This document shows, one piece after another, positions 52,285-60,290 of a DNA stretch of 64,000 nt; the stretch's first letter is position 1, and every line of letters starts with the position of its first letter. A program made the position numbers and the translations under genes. This DNA comes from Planctomycetota bacterium (lineage in GTDB: Bacteria; Planctomycetota; Phycisphaerae; Phycisphaerales; UBA1924): the NCBI GenBank assembly GCA_020831805.1, contig JAFIFX010000001.1, forward strand, positions 62,001 to 126,000, written 5' to 3'. A model generated the notes under the pieces. It did no database searches, was not told where the DNA came from, and saw only the letters and a program-made list of their open reading frames with translations.

Positions 52285-53424
52285 TCAGTTGACCTGGCAT
52301 TCAGCATCCGCGGAAGACCCCATGCTTTCCGGCCGTCCGATCTCACGCCCGCCGTAGTCGATGCCCCGGAGTCCGTGCCGCGTCCATCGGTAGCGCTGGC
52401 AGTATGCGGTGGTTTCGCCCAAACCAGTTTTGGGCAACGGGAAGGTATGCAGCGGTATGTATCGCTGACGCCATTCCTGATTCGGTGAGTTCGGGTTCCA
52501 GCCGGGATTGGCGTCCCCGGTGGCCTCGCTGCGGACCGAGCCGTCGAAGAAGCTCAGGTTGGACCGCGCCTCGGGATACATGAAGTACAACGCCTGCCGG
52601 CTGCTGAACCGGTCGAACTCCTCAAACTGCATCACCTTGCCACCCGGGAACGCGACCTGTGTGTAACGGCGGTCGCCAAGGGGAATCCGGGAGCCGGCCG
52701 GTCGGGCGAAGAGGTGCGGCGTGTTCGGGCTGGGGTAGTACGTTTGGCTGCCGGCGATGCCGTCGGTGTTCCACGCCGCGGGGACCATCTGGTAGGTGGA
52801 GGCGTACGCCCAGCGCTGGCGAACACCCCAGTCACCCCAGCTGCCGGGATCGTCGTAGCCGGTGGTGTCTGAGCCCGGCGCGTAGGGGATGTTGTTGGCG
52901 GCGGTGATGTCCGTGGGATTCTGCTGCCACTCGAGCAGGTTGCGGTCGAACGGGCTGGTCGCGATCGGCTCAGGCTGCGAGTTCGTCAGATAATCCAGCA
53001 ACACGATGTGGCTGTAGCGACGGTGCGCGAGGCGTGAGCCGAAGTTTTTGAACTTCGTCGGGCCCTCGATCCGGCCGGTGACCCGCATCAAGATCTCGGT
53101 CTGTTGCCAGGACGCGGCCTCCTGATCATTGGCGGCGGGACGCTTCGAGCCATCCGGCAAGTCGAAGAAAACAAGGTTGCCCTTCAAGATACCGCCGTCG
53201 CCGGAGGGCGGGCCCTTCCAGGTGTAGGAAAAGATGCGATCCTTGTTGTCGGCGGCGTAGTTGTTGGCGCCCTGGTTGAGCTGACGCATGTTCGTCTGCG
53301 ACAGCACATTCCGGGCCGTGTCCCGCGCCTTGCCGATCGCCGGCAGCAGGATGCCGATCAGCAGGGCGATGATGGCGATGACCACCAGCAACTCGATCAG
53401 CGTGAAACCCTTGCTCTTGCTCAC
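52285..53424 (-). CDS. Prepilin-type protein, array copy B
   Basis: A 379-residue paralogue starting at the GTG at 53424 behind GGGAG. The leader is SKSKG. It is the longest copy: an insert near residue 70 (GPPSGDGGILKGNLVFFDLP) lengthens the first variable segment. The second to fourth variable segments also have their own sequence (RIEGPTKFKNFGSRLA; TTGYDDPGSWGDWG; AGSQTYYPSPNTPHLFARPA). Everything between is nearly identical to A, C and D, and the C-terminal pair of cysteines is kept (AYCQ and ECQVN). Confidence 0.88.
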   Translation of the reverse strand: MSKSKGFTLIELLVVIAIIALLIGILLPAIGKARDTARNVLSQTNMRQLNQGANNYAADNKDRIFSYTWKGPPSGDGGILKGNLVFFDLPDGSKRPAANDQEAASWQQTEILMRVTGRIEGPTKFKNFGSRLAHRRYSHIVLLDYLTNSQPEPIATSPFDRNLLEWQQNPTDITAANNIPYAPGSDTTGYDDPGSWGDWGVRQRWAYASTYQMVPAAWNTDGIAGSQTYYPSPNTPHLFARPAGSRIPLGDRRYTQVAFPGGKVMQFEEFDRFSSRQALYFMYPEARSNLSFFDGSVRSEATGDANPGWNPNSPNQEWRQRYIPLHTFPLPKTGLGETTAYCQRYRWTRHGLRGIDYGGREIGRPESMGSSADAECQVN

Positions 53425-53526
53425 ATTCAACTCCCGCGACGCTTGGTTCGCGATTCGAATTTTCTGGCGGTGGCCCCCGCAGCGAGCAGGAGATCCGCCG
53501 GTTGGTCACCCCGCCTCCGTTGGCAG

Positions 53527-53560
53527 GAAAAAGCCAGGCCCCGGCGGCGACCGGGACCTG
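53527..53560 (-). terminator. Terminator between array copies C and B
   Basis: CAGGCCCCGG (53535-53544) pairs with CCGGGACCTG (53551-53560) apart from one mismatch, and AAAAA on the left (53528-53532) gives a minus-strand T-run. It belongs to a duplicated intergenic sequence (see 54782-54815). Confidence 0.7.
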
Positions 53561-53577
53561 ACGGTTGAACACATCGG

Positions 53578-54678
53578 TCAGTTGCTCTGACACTCCGCGG
53601 TGTCGGAACTGCCGAGCGATTCGGGCCGGCCGATCTCGCGACCGCCGTAGTCGAGGCCGCGAAGGCCGTGCCGCGTCCATCGGTAGCGCTGGCAATACGC
53701 CGTGGTCTCGCCCAGCCCGGTCTTGGGAAGCGGGAAGGTGTGCAGCGGCACATAGCGCTGACGCCATTCCTGGTTGGGCGTGGCCGGGTTCCACCCGGGG
53801 TTCGCATCCCCGGTGGACTCGCTGCGCACCGATCCGTCGAAGAAACTCAGGTTGCACCGCGCCTCGGGGTACATGAAGTACAACGCCTGCCGGCTGCTGA
53901 ACCGGTCGAACTCCTCGAACTGCATCACCTTGCCACCCGGGAACGCAACCTGGGTATATCGGCGGCCACCGAGCGTGGGGCTGGTACCCCCTGTTGACCC
54001 AAAGAGATGCGGGGTATGGCCGACTGGAACTCTGGTCGGCGAGCCACCAATCCCGTCTGTGTTCCATGCCGCTGGTACAGTCTGGTAGGTCGAGGCGAAG
54101 GGCCACCGCTGGCGGACACCGACATCGGTCCATCCACCCGGATCGTCGTACTGGCTGAAGTCAGACCCTGCGGCGTAGGGGATGTTGTTGGCCGCGGTGA
54201 TGTCCGTGGGGTTCTGCTGCCACTCGAGCAGGTTGCGATCGAACGGGCTCGCTGAGATCGGCTCGGGCTGCGTGTTCGTCAGGTAGTCGAGCAGCACGAT
54301 GTGGCTGTAGCGACGATGGACGAGTCGTCCATTGAAGTTCTGGAAGCGGGTCTGCCCCTCAGTTCGGCCCGTGATCCGCATCAGGATCTCGGTCTGCTGC
54401 CACGCCGAGGACTGGGTATAGGTGGTTGAGAAGCGTTTCTTTCCATCGGGCATGTCATGCACGCCGGGCTTCCAGGTGTAGCTGAAGATCCGGTCGTTGT
54501 GGTCGGCGGCGTAGTTGTTCGCACCCTGGTTGAGCTGGCGCATGTTCGTTTGCGACAGCACATTCCGGGCCGTGTCCCGCGCCTTGCCGATCGCCGGCAG
54601 CAGGATGCCGATCAGCAGGGCGATGATCGCGATCACCACCAGCAACTCGATCAGCGTGAAACCCTTGCTCTTGCTCAC
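53578..54678 (-). CDS. Prepilin-type protein, array copy C
   Basis: A 366-residue paralogue from the GTG at 54678, preceded by GGGAG. The leader is SKSKG, as in copy B. The variable segments read PGVHDMPDGKKRFSTTYTQSS, RTEGQTRFQNFNGRLV, SQYDDPGGWTDVG and GGSPTRVPVGHTPHLFGSTG. The rest is almost identical to A and D. It shares with copy B the 3' flank of about 150 bases, so unit and spacer seem to have been duplicated together. Confidence 0.88.
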   Translation of the reverse strand: MSKSKGFTLIELLVVIAIIALLIGILLPAIGKARDTARNVLSQTNMRQLNQGANNYAADHNDRIFSYTWKPGVHDMPDGKKRFSTTYTQSSAWQQTEILMRITGRTEGQTRFQNFNGRLVHRRYSHIVLLDYLTNTQPEPISASPFDRNLLEWQQNPTDITAANNIPYAAGSDFSQYDDPGGWTDVGVRQRWPFASTYQTVPAAWNTDGIGGSPTRVPVGHTPHLFGSTGGTSPTLGGRRYTQVAFPGGKVMQFEEFDRFSSRQALYFMYPEARCNLSFFDGSVRSESTGDANPGWNPATPNQEWRQRYVPLHTFPLPKTGLGETTAYCQRYRWTRHGLRGLDYGGREIGRPESLGSSDTAECQSN

Positions 54679-54781
54679 ATTTAGCTCCCGCGACGCTTGA
54701 CTCGTCATTCGAATTTTCTGGCGGTGGCCCCTGCAGTGAGCAGGGGATCCGCCGGTTGGTCACCCCGCCTCCGTTGGCAGG

Positions 54782-54815
54782 AAAAAAGCCAGGTCCCGGC
54801 GGTAACCGGGACCTG
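54782..54815 (-). terminator. Terminator between array copies D and C
   Basis: CAGGTCCCGG (54790-54799) and CCGGGACCTG (54806-54815) pair perfectly around CGGTAA; AAAAAA at 54782-54787 supplies the minus-strand T-run. Confidence 0.8.
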
Positions 54816-54832
54816 ACGGTCGAACACATCGG

Positions 54833-55927
54833 TCAGTTGCTCTGACACTCCGCGTCCGCGGAAGTGCCGAGCGACTCGGGCCGGCCGATCTCGCGGCCGC
54901 CGTAATCGATACCCCGCAGGCCGTGCCGCGTCCATCGGTAGCGCTGGCAGTACTCTGTCGTCTCGCCCAATCCGGTCTTGGGCAGCGGGAAGGTGTGCAG
55001 CGGTATGTATCGCTGACGCCATTCCTGGTTGGGCTGGTCAGGATTCCAGCCCGGGTTGGCGTCGCCCGTCGCCTCGCTGCGCACCGAGCCGTCGAAGAAA
55101 CTCAGGTTGCACCGCGCCTCGGGGTACATGAAGTACAACGCCTGCCGGCTGCTGAACCGGTCGAACTCCTCGAACTGCATCACCTTGCCGGACGGGAATG
55201 CGACCTGGGTGTATCGGCGACCGCCGAGCGGGAAGTTGCCGCGACGGGTGAACAGGTGCGGCGTGCTGGCGGTGGGAAAGTAGGTCGGGCTATCCCCGAT
55301 GCCATCGGAGTTCCACGCGGCTGGCACGGTCTGGTATGTCGAGGCGAAGGGCCACCGCTGGCGGATCCCGACAGGCGTCCATCCGCCCGGGTCGTCGAAA
55401 TCGCTGAAGTCAGACCCGGCCGCGTAGGGGATGTTGTTGGCCGCGGTGATGTCCGTGGGGTTCTGCTGCCACTCGAGCAGGTTGCGGTCGAAGGGGCTCG
55501 CCGAGATCGGCTCCGGCTGCGTGTTCGTCAGGTAGTCGAGCAGCACGATGTGGCTGTAGCGACGGTGAACAAGTCGGCCCGTGAAGTTCTGGAAGCGGTT
55601 GGGACCATCGAACCGCCCGGTGACCCGCATCAGGATCTCGGTCTGCTGCCACGACGAGGACTGGGTGTAGTTTTGTGAGACGCGTTTCTTTCCATCGGGC
55701 ATGTCATGCACGCCGGGCTTCCAGGTGTAGCTGAAGATCCGGTCGTTGTGGTCGGCGGCGTAGTTGTTCGCGCCCTGGTTGAGCTGACGCAGGTTCGTCT
55801 GCGACACCACATTCCGGGCCGTATCCCGCGCCTTGCCGATCGCCGGTAGCAGGATGCCAATCAACAGGGCGATGATCGCGATCACCACCAGCAACTCGAT
55901 CAGTGTGAAACCCTTGTTCTTCTTCAC
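54833..55927 (-). CDS. Prepilin-type protein, array copy D (first of the array)
   Basis: A 364-residue paralogue from the GTG at 55927, behind GGAGGATACC. The leader KKNKG matches copy A. Variable segments read PGVHDMPDGKKRVSQNYTQSSS, RFDGPNRFQNFTGRLV, SDFDDPGGWTPVGI and GDSPTYFPTASTPHLFTRRG. It is first in transcription order, with a candidate promoter 150-180 bases upstream (56081-56109). The frame is open to 56143 but that part overlaps the promoter region and has no prepilin features. Confidence 0.88.
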   Translation of the reverse strand: MKKNKGFTLIELLVVIAIIALLIGILLPAIGKARDTARNVVSQTNLRQLNQGANNYAADHNDRIFSYTWKPGVHDMPDGKKRVSQNYTQSSSWQQTEILMRVTGRFDGPNRFQNFTGRLVHRRYSHIVLLDYLTNTQPEPISASPFDRNLLEWQQNPTDITAANNIPYAAGSDFSDFDDPGGWTPVGIRQRWPFASTYQTVPAAWNSDGIGDSPTYFPTASTPHLFTRRGNFPLGGRRYTQVAFPSGKVMQFEEFDRFSSRQALYFMYPEARCNLSFFDGSVRSEATGDANPGWNPDQPNQEWRQRYIPLHTFPLPKTGLGETTEYCQRYRWTRHGLRGIDYGGREIGRPESLGTSADAECQSN

Positions 55928-56080
55928 GGTATCCTCCGTCGTGATGCGGTCGGAACGGGCCACGAACCCGTGCGAGGACCTGCATTCACAGGTGGACACC
56001 ACTCCGGAGAGCGGCGGCCAAGGCTGGTCGACCCCTGTGGCAGCCCCCTGGCCCGCGGGCCGGTTGGCTGTCATGCCTCT

Positions 56081-56109
56081 GTTATACAGCCTTTTGGGTC
56101 GTCCCGCAA
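56081..56109 (-). promoter_or_regulatory. Candidate promoter of the pseudopilin array
   Basis: On the minus strand TTGCGG (56109-56104), 17 bases, TATAAC (56086-56081). The -10 matches five of six, the -35 only three. The leader to the GTG would be about 150 bases. Confidence 0.4.
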
Positions 56110-56139
56110 GGCCCGCGCGGCATCTTCGTGAAGATCGTT

Positions 56140-57624
56140 TCACATCGCGTTGCGGTGGATGAACCCACGGGTGACGGTCAAGGCGAGGATCCGCAGGTCG
56201 AACGCGATGGACCAGTTCCGGATATAGAACAGGTCATACTGCAAACGCTTTCTCAAACTCGTGTCGCCGCGGTAGCCGTTGACCTGGGCCCAGCCGGTGA
56301 TGCCGGCTTTGACATGCTGACGGAGCATGTAGCCACGCCAGTCGTCGCGGAAACGGTCGATCAGCTCGGGACGCTCCGGCCTTGGCCCCACCAGGGCCAT
56401 GTCGCCGCGGAGGACATTGAAGAGCTGGGGCAACTCGTCCAGGCTGGCCCGGCGGAGCCAGCGGCCGATCCGGGTCACGCGGGGATCGTCGCGGGTGGTC
56501 CAGCCCGGCTCCGCATCGGAGAGCAGGCCCGACTCGTCCTCGGCATGGCGCATGGTGCGGAACTTGTAGATCTGGAAAGCCTCGCCGCCGAGGCTGACCC
56601 GGGTCTGGCGGAAGATGATCGGCCCTGGCCCGCTGAGCCGGACCAGGGCGGCGATGACCAGCATGACCGGGGCAAACACGATCAGGGCGAGCGCCGCGCC
56701 GGCGATGTCCATCGCCCGCTTGAGCACGCCGCCGAAGCCGGCCAGGGGTGATTCCCGGTAGCTGAGGATGGGCATGCCCTCGAGTTCGGACACAGCCATG
56801 TTCTGGGGCAAGAACCGAGGATGGACATCGGGAACGATGCGGACATCCACGGCATGGCGCTCCAGCCGGCGAAGCAGCGGCGCGACGCCGCTGGCGGCCG
56901 AGCCGGGCAGGGCGACATAGACCGCGTCGACGGGGTGCCGGTCCAGGGTCCTGTCGAGCTGGTCGAGGCCGGCGCGGACGGGGCTGCCCATGCATGTGGC
57001 GCGTTGGGTGGTCGGGTGGTGGCTGATGAAGTACGCCACGCGGATGCCGGTCCAGGAGTTGCGGGTGAGCGTGCGGGCGGTGATCTGGGCGAGTCGGCCG
57101 GTGCCGACGATAGCGACATGGCGCATGTTCTTGCCGCGCCGACGAAGTTCGCGAAGGACGCACCGGAGAACCAGCCGGTGGGCCCCGACAAAGCCGGGGA
57201 TCAGCACGGCCAGGATCCCGAGCTGGAATCGGGCCGGATCGGTGACGGGCAGGCCGAAGACGCTGGGGAGCGGGACAGCGGCATGGCCGTTGATCGGGAG
57301 CAGGCGATCGCTGCCGATGGCCCATAGCGCGACCACGACCGTCGCGACGGACAACAGACCGGCCCGGAGCACCATCCATTGCTCGCCGATCAGTGATCGG
57401 TCCCGGCGCGGGCGATAGAGCCGGCAGGCGGCCAGGGTCAGCAGGGCGACCGGGACGGCGATGGTCGCCAATGACGCCCGCAGCCAGCCGGCCGGATCCG
57501 TCGGCCACGGCTCGCCGAACCAGTGTGTCCGCATCGCGAGCGCGCCCACGCAGGCCCCGGTGATGGCCAGGGCGTCCGCGCCTGCGAAAAGGGTGACAAA
57601 GACCTGGTGTCGCTGCTTGAGCAC
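56140..57624 (-). CDS. Polyprenyl glycosylphosphotransferase (WcaJ/EpsE-type), exopolysaccharide initiation
   Basis: A 494-residue inner-membrane enzyme that moves a sugar phosphate from a nucleotide sugar to undecaprenyl phosphate. The N-terminal half has four or five helices and a Rossmann-like CoA-binding region (HVAIVGTGRLAQITARTL). The C-terminal bacterial sugar transferase domain (from about residue 310) shows KRAMDIAGAALALIVFAPVM, KFRTMRHAED, RIGRWLRRASLDELPQLFNV and KAGITGWAQVNGYRG. The GTG start at 57624 follows GGGAGGG; the frame runs to 57678. It pairs logically with the Wzz/exosortase operon at the window start. Confidence 0.92.
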   Translation of the reverse strand: MLKQRHQVFVTLFAGADALAITGACVGALAMRTHWFGEPWPTDPAGWLRASLATIAVPVALLTLAACRLYRPRRDRSLIGEQWMVLRAGLLSVATVVVALWAIGSDRLLPINGHAAVPLPSVFGLPVTDPARFQLGILAVLIPGFVGAHRLVLRCVLRELRRRGKNMRHVAIVGTGRLAQITARTLTRNSWTGIRVAYFISHHPTTQRATCMGSPVRAGLDQLDRTLDRHPVDAVYVALPGSAASGVAPLLRRLERHAVDVRIVPDVHPRFLPQNMAVSELEGMPILSYRESPLAGFGGVLKRAMDIAGAALALIVFAPVMLVIAALVRLSGPGPIIFRQTRVSLGGEAFQIYKFRTMRHAEDESGLLSDAEPGWTTRDDPRVTRIGRWLRRASLDELPQLFNVLRGDMALVGPRPERPELIDRFRDDWRGYMLRQHVKAGITGWAQVNGYRGDTSLRKRLQYDLFYIRNWSIAFDLRILALTVTRGFIHRNAM

Positions 57625-57674
57625 TGACCCTCCCACGGGTGCCGTTGCGAATCTTTGGATTCGCAGGGCTGGTG

Positions 57675-58256
57675 TCAACCCCGGGGTGAAACTGGGCTGC
57701 CCGGCCCATCATCAAGCCCAGCGCCCGATCCCGGCACGATGCGGACCCGGACGATCAGGTCCCCACGACGGCCCGCGCGGGTCCTGGCGCCGGCCCCAGT
57801 GAGCCGGATCTCTCGGCCAGAGCAGCACCCGGCCGGGATCGTGACCTGCCTGGCGCCGTCCGGGGACGGGACGGTCAGGGCCGCCCCCTCGGCGGCTTCG
57901 TGAACCGAAATCGGCAGGTCCAGGACGAGGTCGAGCGTCCCGGAGATCGGCTGGTATGGCGGCGGGGTGCGCCGGGTCGCGGCGCTGGCGCGGGCTTCCC
58001 TGCGGAAATAGGCGTCGTAGACCTCGGCGGCCTCCTCGGGGTCGTCGCCCGATGGATCCGGCGCGGGCGTGCTGAAGGATCGAGCCGGATCCGTCAGGAG
58101 TTCGTAGGCCTCCGCGACGGCGGCGAACCGGGCCGCGGCATCGGGCAGGGGCGACACATCGGGGTGCAGTTCACGGGCCAGGCGCCGGTACGCGCCGCGG
58201 ATCTGGTCCGGGGTCGCGTCGCGCGGCACGCCGAGGGTTTGATAGGGGTCGGGCAT
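57675..58256 (-). CDS. DnaJ-domain protein (CbpA/DnaJ-like, short)
   Basis: A 193-residue protein. The J domain is at residues 3-70 (YQTLGVPRDATPDQIRGAYR, HPD present in LARELHPDVSPL), and a single DnaJ_C-type beta domain follows (ISGTLDLVLDLPISVHEAAEGA ... IPAGCCSGREIRLTGAG). The zinc-finger Cys repeats and second C-terminal half of full DnaJ are absent, and the end is Gly/Pro-rich. It should stimulate DnaK's ATPase; no dnaK is nearby. The ATG at 58256 is preferred over 58307. The terminator of the FKBP gene lies just upstream. Confidence 0.85.
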   Translation of the reverse strand: MPDPYQTLGVPRDATPDQIRGAYRRLARELHPDVSPLPDAAARFAAVAEAYELLTDPARSFSTPAPDPSGDDPEEAAEVYDAYFRREARASAATRRTPPPYQPISGTLDLVLDLPISVHEAAEGAALTVPSPDGARQVTIPAGCCSGREIRLTGAGARTRAGRRGDLIVRVRIVPGSGAGLDDGPGSPVSPRG

Positions 58257-58282
58257 CGATGGGGAACCATACGGACGGGGCA

Positions 58283-58312
58283 TAAAAAAAGCGGCGTGCC
58301 GGGGCACGCCGC
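58283..58312 (-). terminator. Terminator after the CpeT/FKBP gene
   Basis: GCGGCGTGCC (58291-58300) and GGCACGCCGC (58303-58312) pair perfectly; AAAAAAA at 58283-58290 gives the minus-strand T-run. Confidence 0.85.
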
Positions 58313-58337
58313 GGGTGCGTTGCGGGTCGGGACGCGG

Positions 58338-59441
58338 TCAGTTGCCGTTCTCGTCGGTCTCGGCGTCGTCGGGCTGCGCACGATCGATGTGGACGAGGTG
58401 GATATTGAAGTAGAGGGTGGCGTCACCGGGGATGCCGGCGCGAGGGTTGCCGTTGGGGCCGTAGCCGAGATCGCCGGGGATGATCAGCTTGCGCCGGGCA
58501 CCGCGGGCGAAGTTCTCCATGCCGATGCCCCAGCCGGTGATGGCCCGGGTTCCCGGGGGGTAGGCGAAGATGAAGGGCATGTCGCGGTCGTAGGAAGAAT
58601 CGAAGCGGTGCTTGCTGGCCAGAAAGCCCTCGTAGTGGACATGCATCTGGTCGCCGTTGGAGACGACCGGCCCGGAGGCCCCGCCGTAGTCGAGGATGAC
58701 CATGCCGTCGTCACGCCGGGTCGTGGACACGACGCCGCGGGTGCGCTCGAAGAAGAAGACGCTGTCCTCGCCCGCGCCCCAGACCACATTCCCGTTGGCG
58801 TCGTAGCCCCGGTCCGCAACCGAGAACCCGTCGCCATCAAGGGTGACCCGGGAGGTCATCTCGACCGCGCCGCCGAGGCGGGTGGGGTAGGGATAGGGGG
58901 AGGCGCCCTCAAAGCCGGTCGCGGTGGGCGAGAGATCCAGGTCGATGGTCGCGATCAGCTCGTCGGCCGAGAGTTCGGGGAAATGGTCGGCGGCGGCGAA
59001 CATGCCGTTGAAGACCCCCTGGGCGGTGCTGCCGACCGCCAGCTCGTAGGTGCGGAGGCGGAGGCCGTCGCGGTAGGGGAAGATCTGGAAAATGGCCCGG
59101 CGGTACGGCGACCAGGGCGAGTCGGTCCGCGCGGTCTCGACATAGAGCGTGTCGCTGAGCCCGCTGACCGGGGCGGGGGCGACCGACATGACCAGGTACA
59201 CCGGCACGCTCTGGCCGTCCTCGTTGCGCATGGATTCGATCGGCTCCTCGGTCCGCCAGGTGCCGGTCAGCCGGCGGGCGACCATGGCGATCTCGGGGGT
59301 GCTCCACTCGGCCTCATAACCCGTCAGGGTGCGAGGATCCGGGGTCCAGGCGGGGGGATCGCTCTCGCCGTTCTGGGCGTGTGCGGGTGCGATCAGGGCG
59401 GCGAAAATGAGGCCTGCGGCGGCGAATCTGGGGATGAACAT
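58338..59441 (-). CDS. Exported CpeT/CpcT-like domain fused to FKBP-type peptidyl-prolyl isomerase
   Basis: A 367-residue exported protein. The signal peptide ends at APAHA (residue 22). Residues 45-245 resemble CpeT/CpcT-like proteins (SPYRRAIFQIFPYRDGLRLR), a beta-barrel family best known from phycobilin lyases but common in non-photosynthetic bacteria with unknown role. Residues 255-355 form an FKBP domain (DQMHVHYEGFLASKHRFDSS; GWGIGMENFARGARRKLIIP; GYGPNGNPRAGIPGDATLYF), with conserved aromatic residues. It would assist protein folding in the periplasm. The acidic tail is short. The combination of domains is unusual. Confidence 0.78.
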   Translation of the reverse strand: MFIPRFAAAGLIFAALIAPAHAQNGESDPPAWTPDPRTLTGYEAEWSTPEIAMVARRLTGTWRTEEPIESMRNEDGQSVPVYLVMSVAPAPVSGLSDTLYVETARTDSPWSPYRRAIFQIFPYRDGLRLRTYELAVGSTAQGVFNGMFAAADHFPELSADELIATIDLDLSPTATGFEGASPYPYPTRLGGAVEMTSRVTLDGDGFSVADRGYDANGNVVWGAGEDSVFFFERTRGVVSTTRRDDGMVILDYGGASGPVVSNGDQMHVHYEGFLASKHRFDSSYDRDMPFIFAYPPGTRAITGWGIGMENFARGARRKLIIPGDLGYGPNGNPRAGIPGDATLYFNIHLVHIDRAQPDDAETDENGN

Positions 59442-59537
59442 CGCGTGATTCTCCGATGAGTCGTTATGCTAGAGACCAGAACCGGGTGGACTTTAGGCCG
59501 TATCGGATCGGCCCGACCCACCCGCAGGAATGCCTCG

Positions 59538-60098
59538 ATGCCCGATCCGAATCACGAGAGCAGCCTCTTCGAGACCCCGGCCGGGGTCCGCGTGATCCCT
59601 CCGGAGCGGCTGCTCGACGATCCCGAGCGGACGGTCATGCTCGACCCGGGCGACCTGGAAGAGAGCGAGCAGCTCCTCATGGGCTTCGACCCGGAGGCAT
59701 CGATCCGGAACACCCGGCTCGGCGACGAGCTGGAAAGCGGAGCCCCCGACCGGCGAAGGACGACGCGGGCCAGGACCTCCTGGCGCGGGCGTCGGCGCAA
59801 GGTGGCCCGTTCGATGGTCGGGCCGGGAGCCCGATTCGTGTACGCCTTGGGGCTGATGGCGGTCACCCTGGGGGTGCTGGGGCTGGCCGCGAGCTGGCGG
59901 AACCACGAGGTCATGATCGTCGCAGGATTTTTCTGCGGGGCGTCGGCCATTTTCCTGTGGGTGTTCTGGCGTTCCTGGCTCGACGGGTTCCCGTACTTCT
60001 ATCGCCTGCTCACCTCGCTGGGTGAGGACGCCGAGAATCTCCTGCACTGGAGACTCTGGAACCGCTGCGGGCGGCTGATCCGGTCCCTTTACCGCTGA
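59538..60098 (+). CDS. Two-helix membrane protein, paralogue 1
   Basis: A 186-residue protein with a charged cytoplasmic N-terminal half and two hydrophobic segments (FVYALGLMAVTLGVLGLAAS and VMIVAGFFCGASAIFLWVFW). After them comes SWLDGFPYFYRLLTSLGEDAENLL. The same architecture and tail (PYMYRLMTSLGEDAENIL) recur in the next gene, so the two are tandem duplicates. No known family. The ATG at 59538 is 96 bases from the divergent FKBP gene start. Confidence 0.6.
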   Translation: MPDPNHESSLFETPAGVRVIPPERLLDDPERTVMLDPGDLEESEQLLMGFDPEASIRNTRLGDELESGAPDRRRTTRARTSWRGRRRKVARSMVGPGARFVYALGLMAVTLGVLGLAASWRNHEVMIVAGFFCGASAIFLWVFWRSWLDGFPYFYRLLTSLGEDAENLLHWRLWNRCGRLIRSLYR

Positions 60099-60290
60099 AT
60101 CGCGTCCGGGCTGTCAGGCCGCCAGGCCTTGGATGGGTTTTCCACCATGAGCCGAATGGGTGAGCGTTTCAGCCATGGGTGAGGGCTTTGGGAACTTTCA
60201 CCCGATGAAGCGGGATAATTCCTGAACGGGCAAACGGTCGATTCCTTACAATGGTGTGATCCGCGGTCGATACCGCACACGGGGACAGGC

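Noticed and set aside
50961-55927. CRISPR array or short-repeat locus
   Set aside because: The repetition is of whole genes with spacers of about 150-230 bases. No short direct repeats with regular unique spacers occur, and no cas gene is present.
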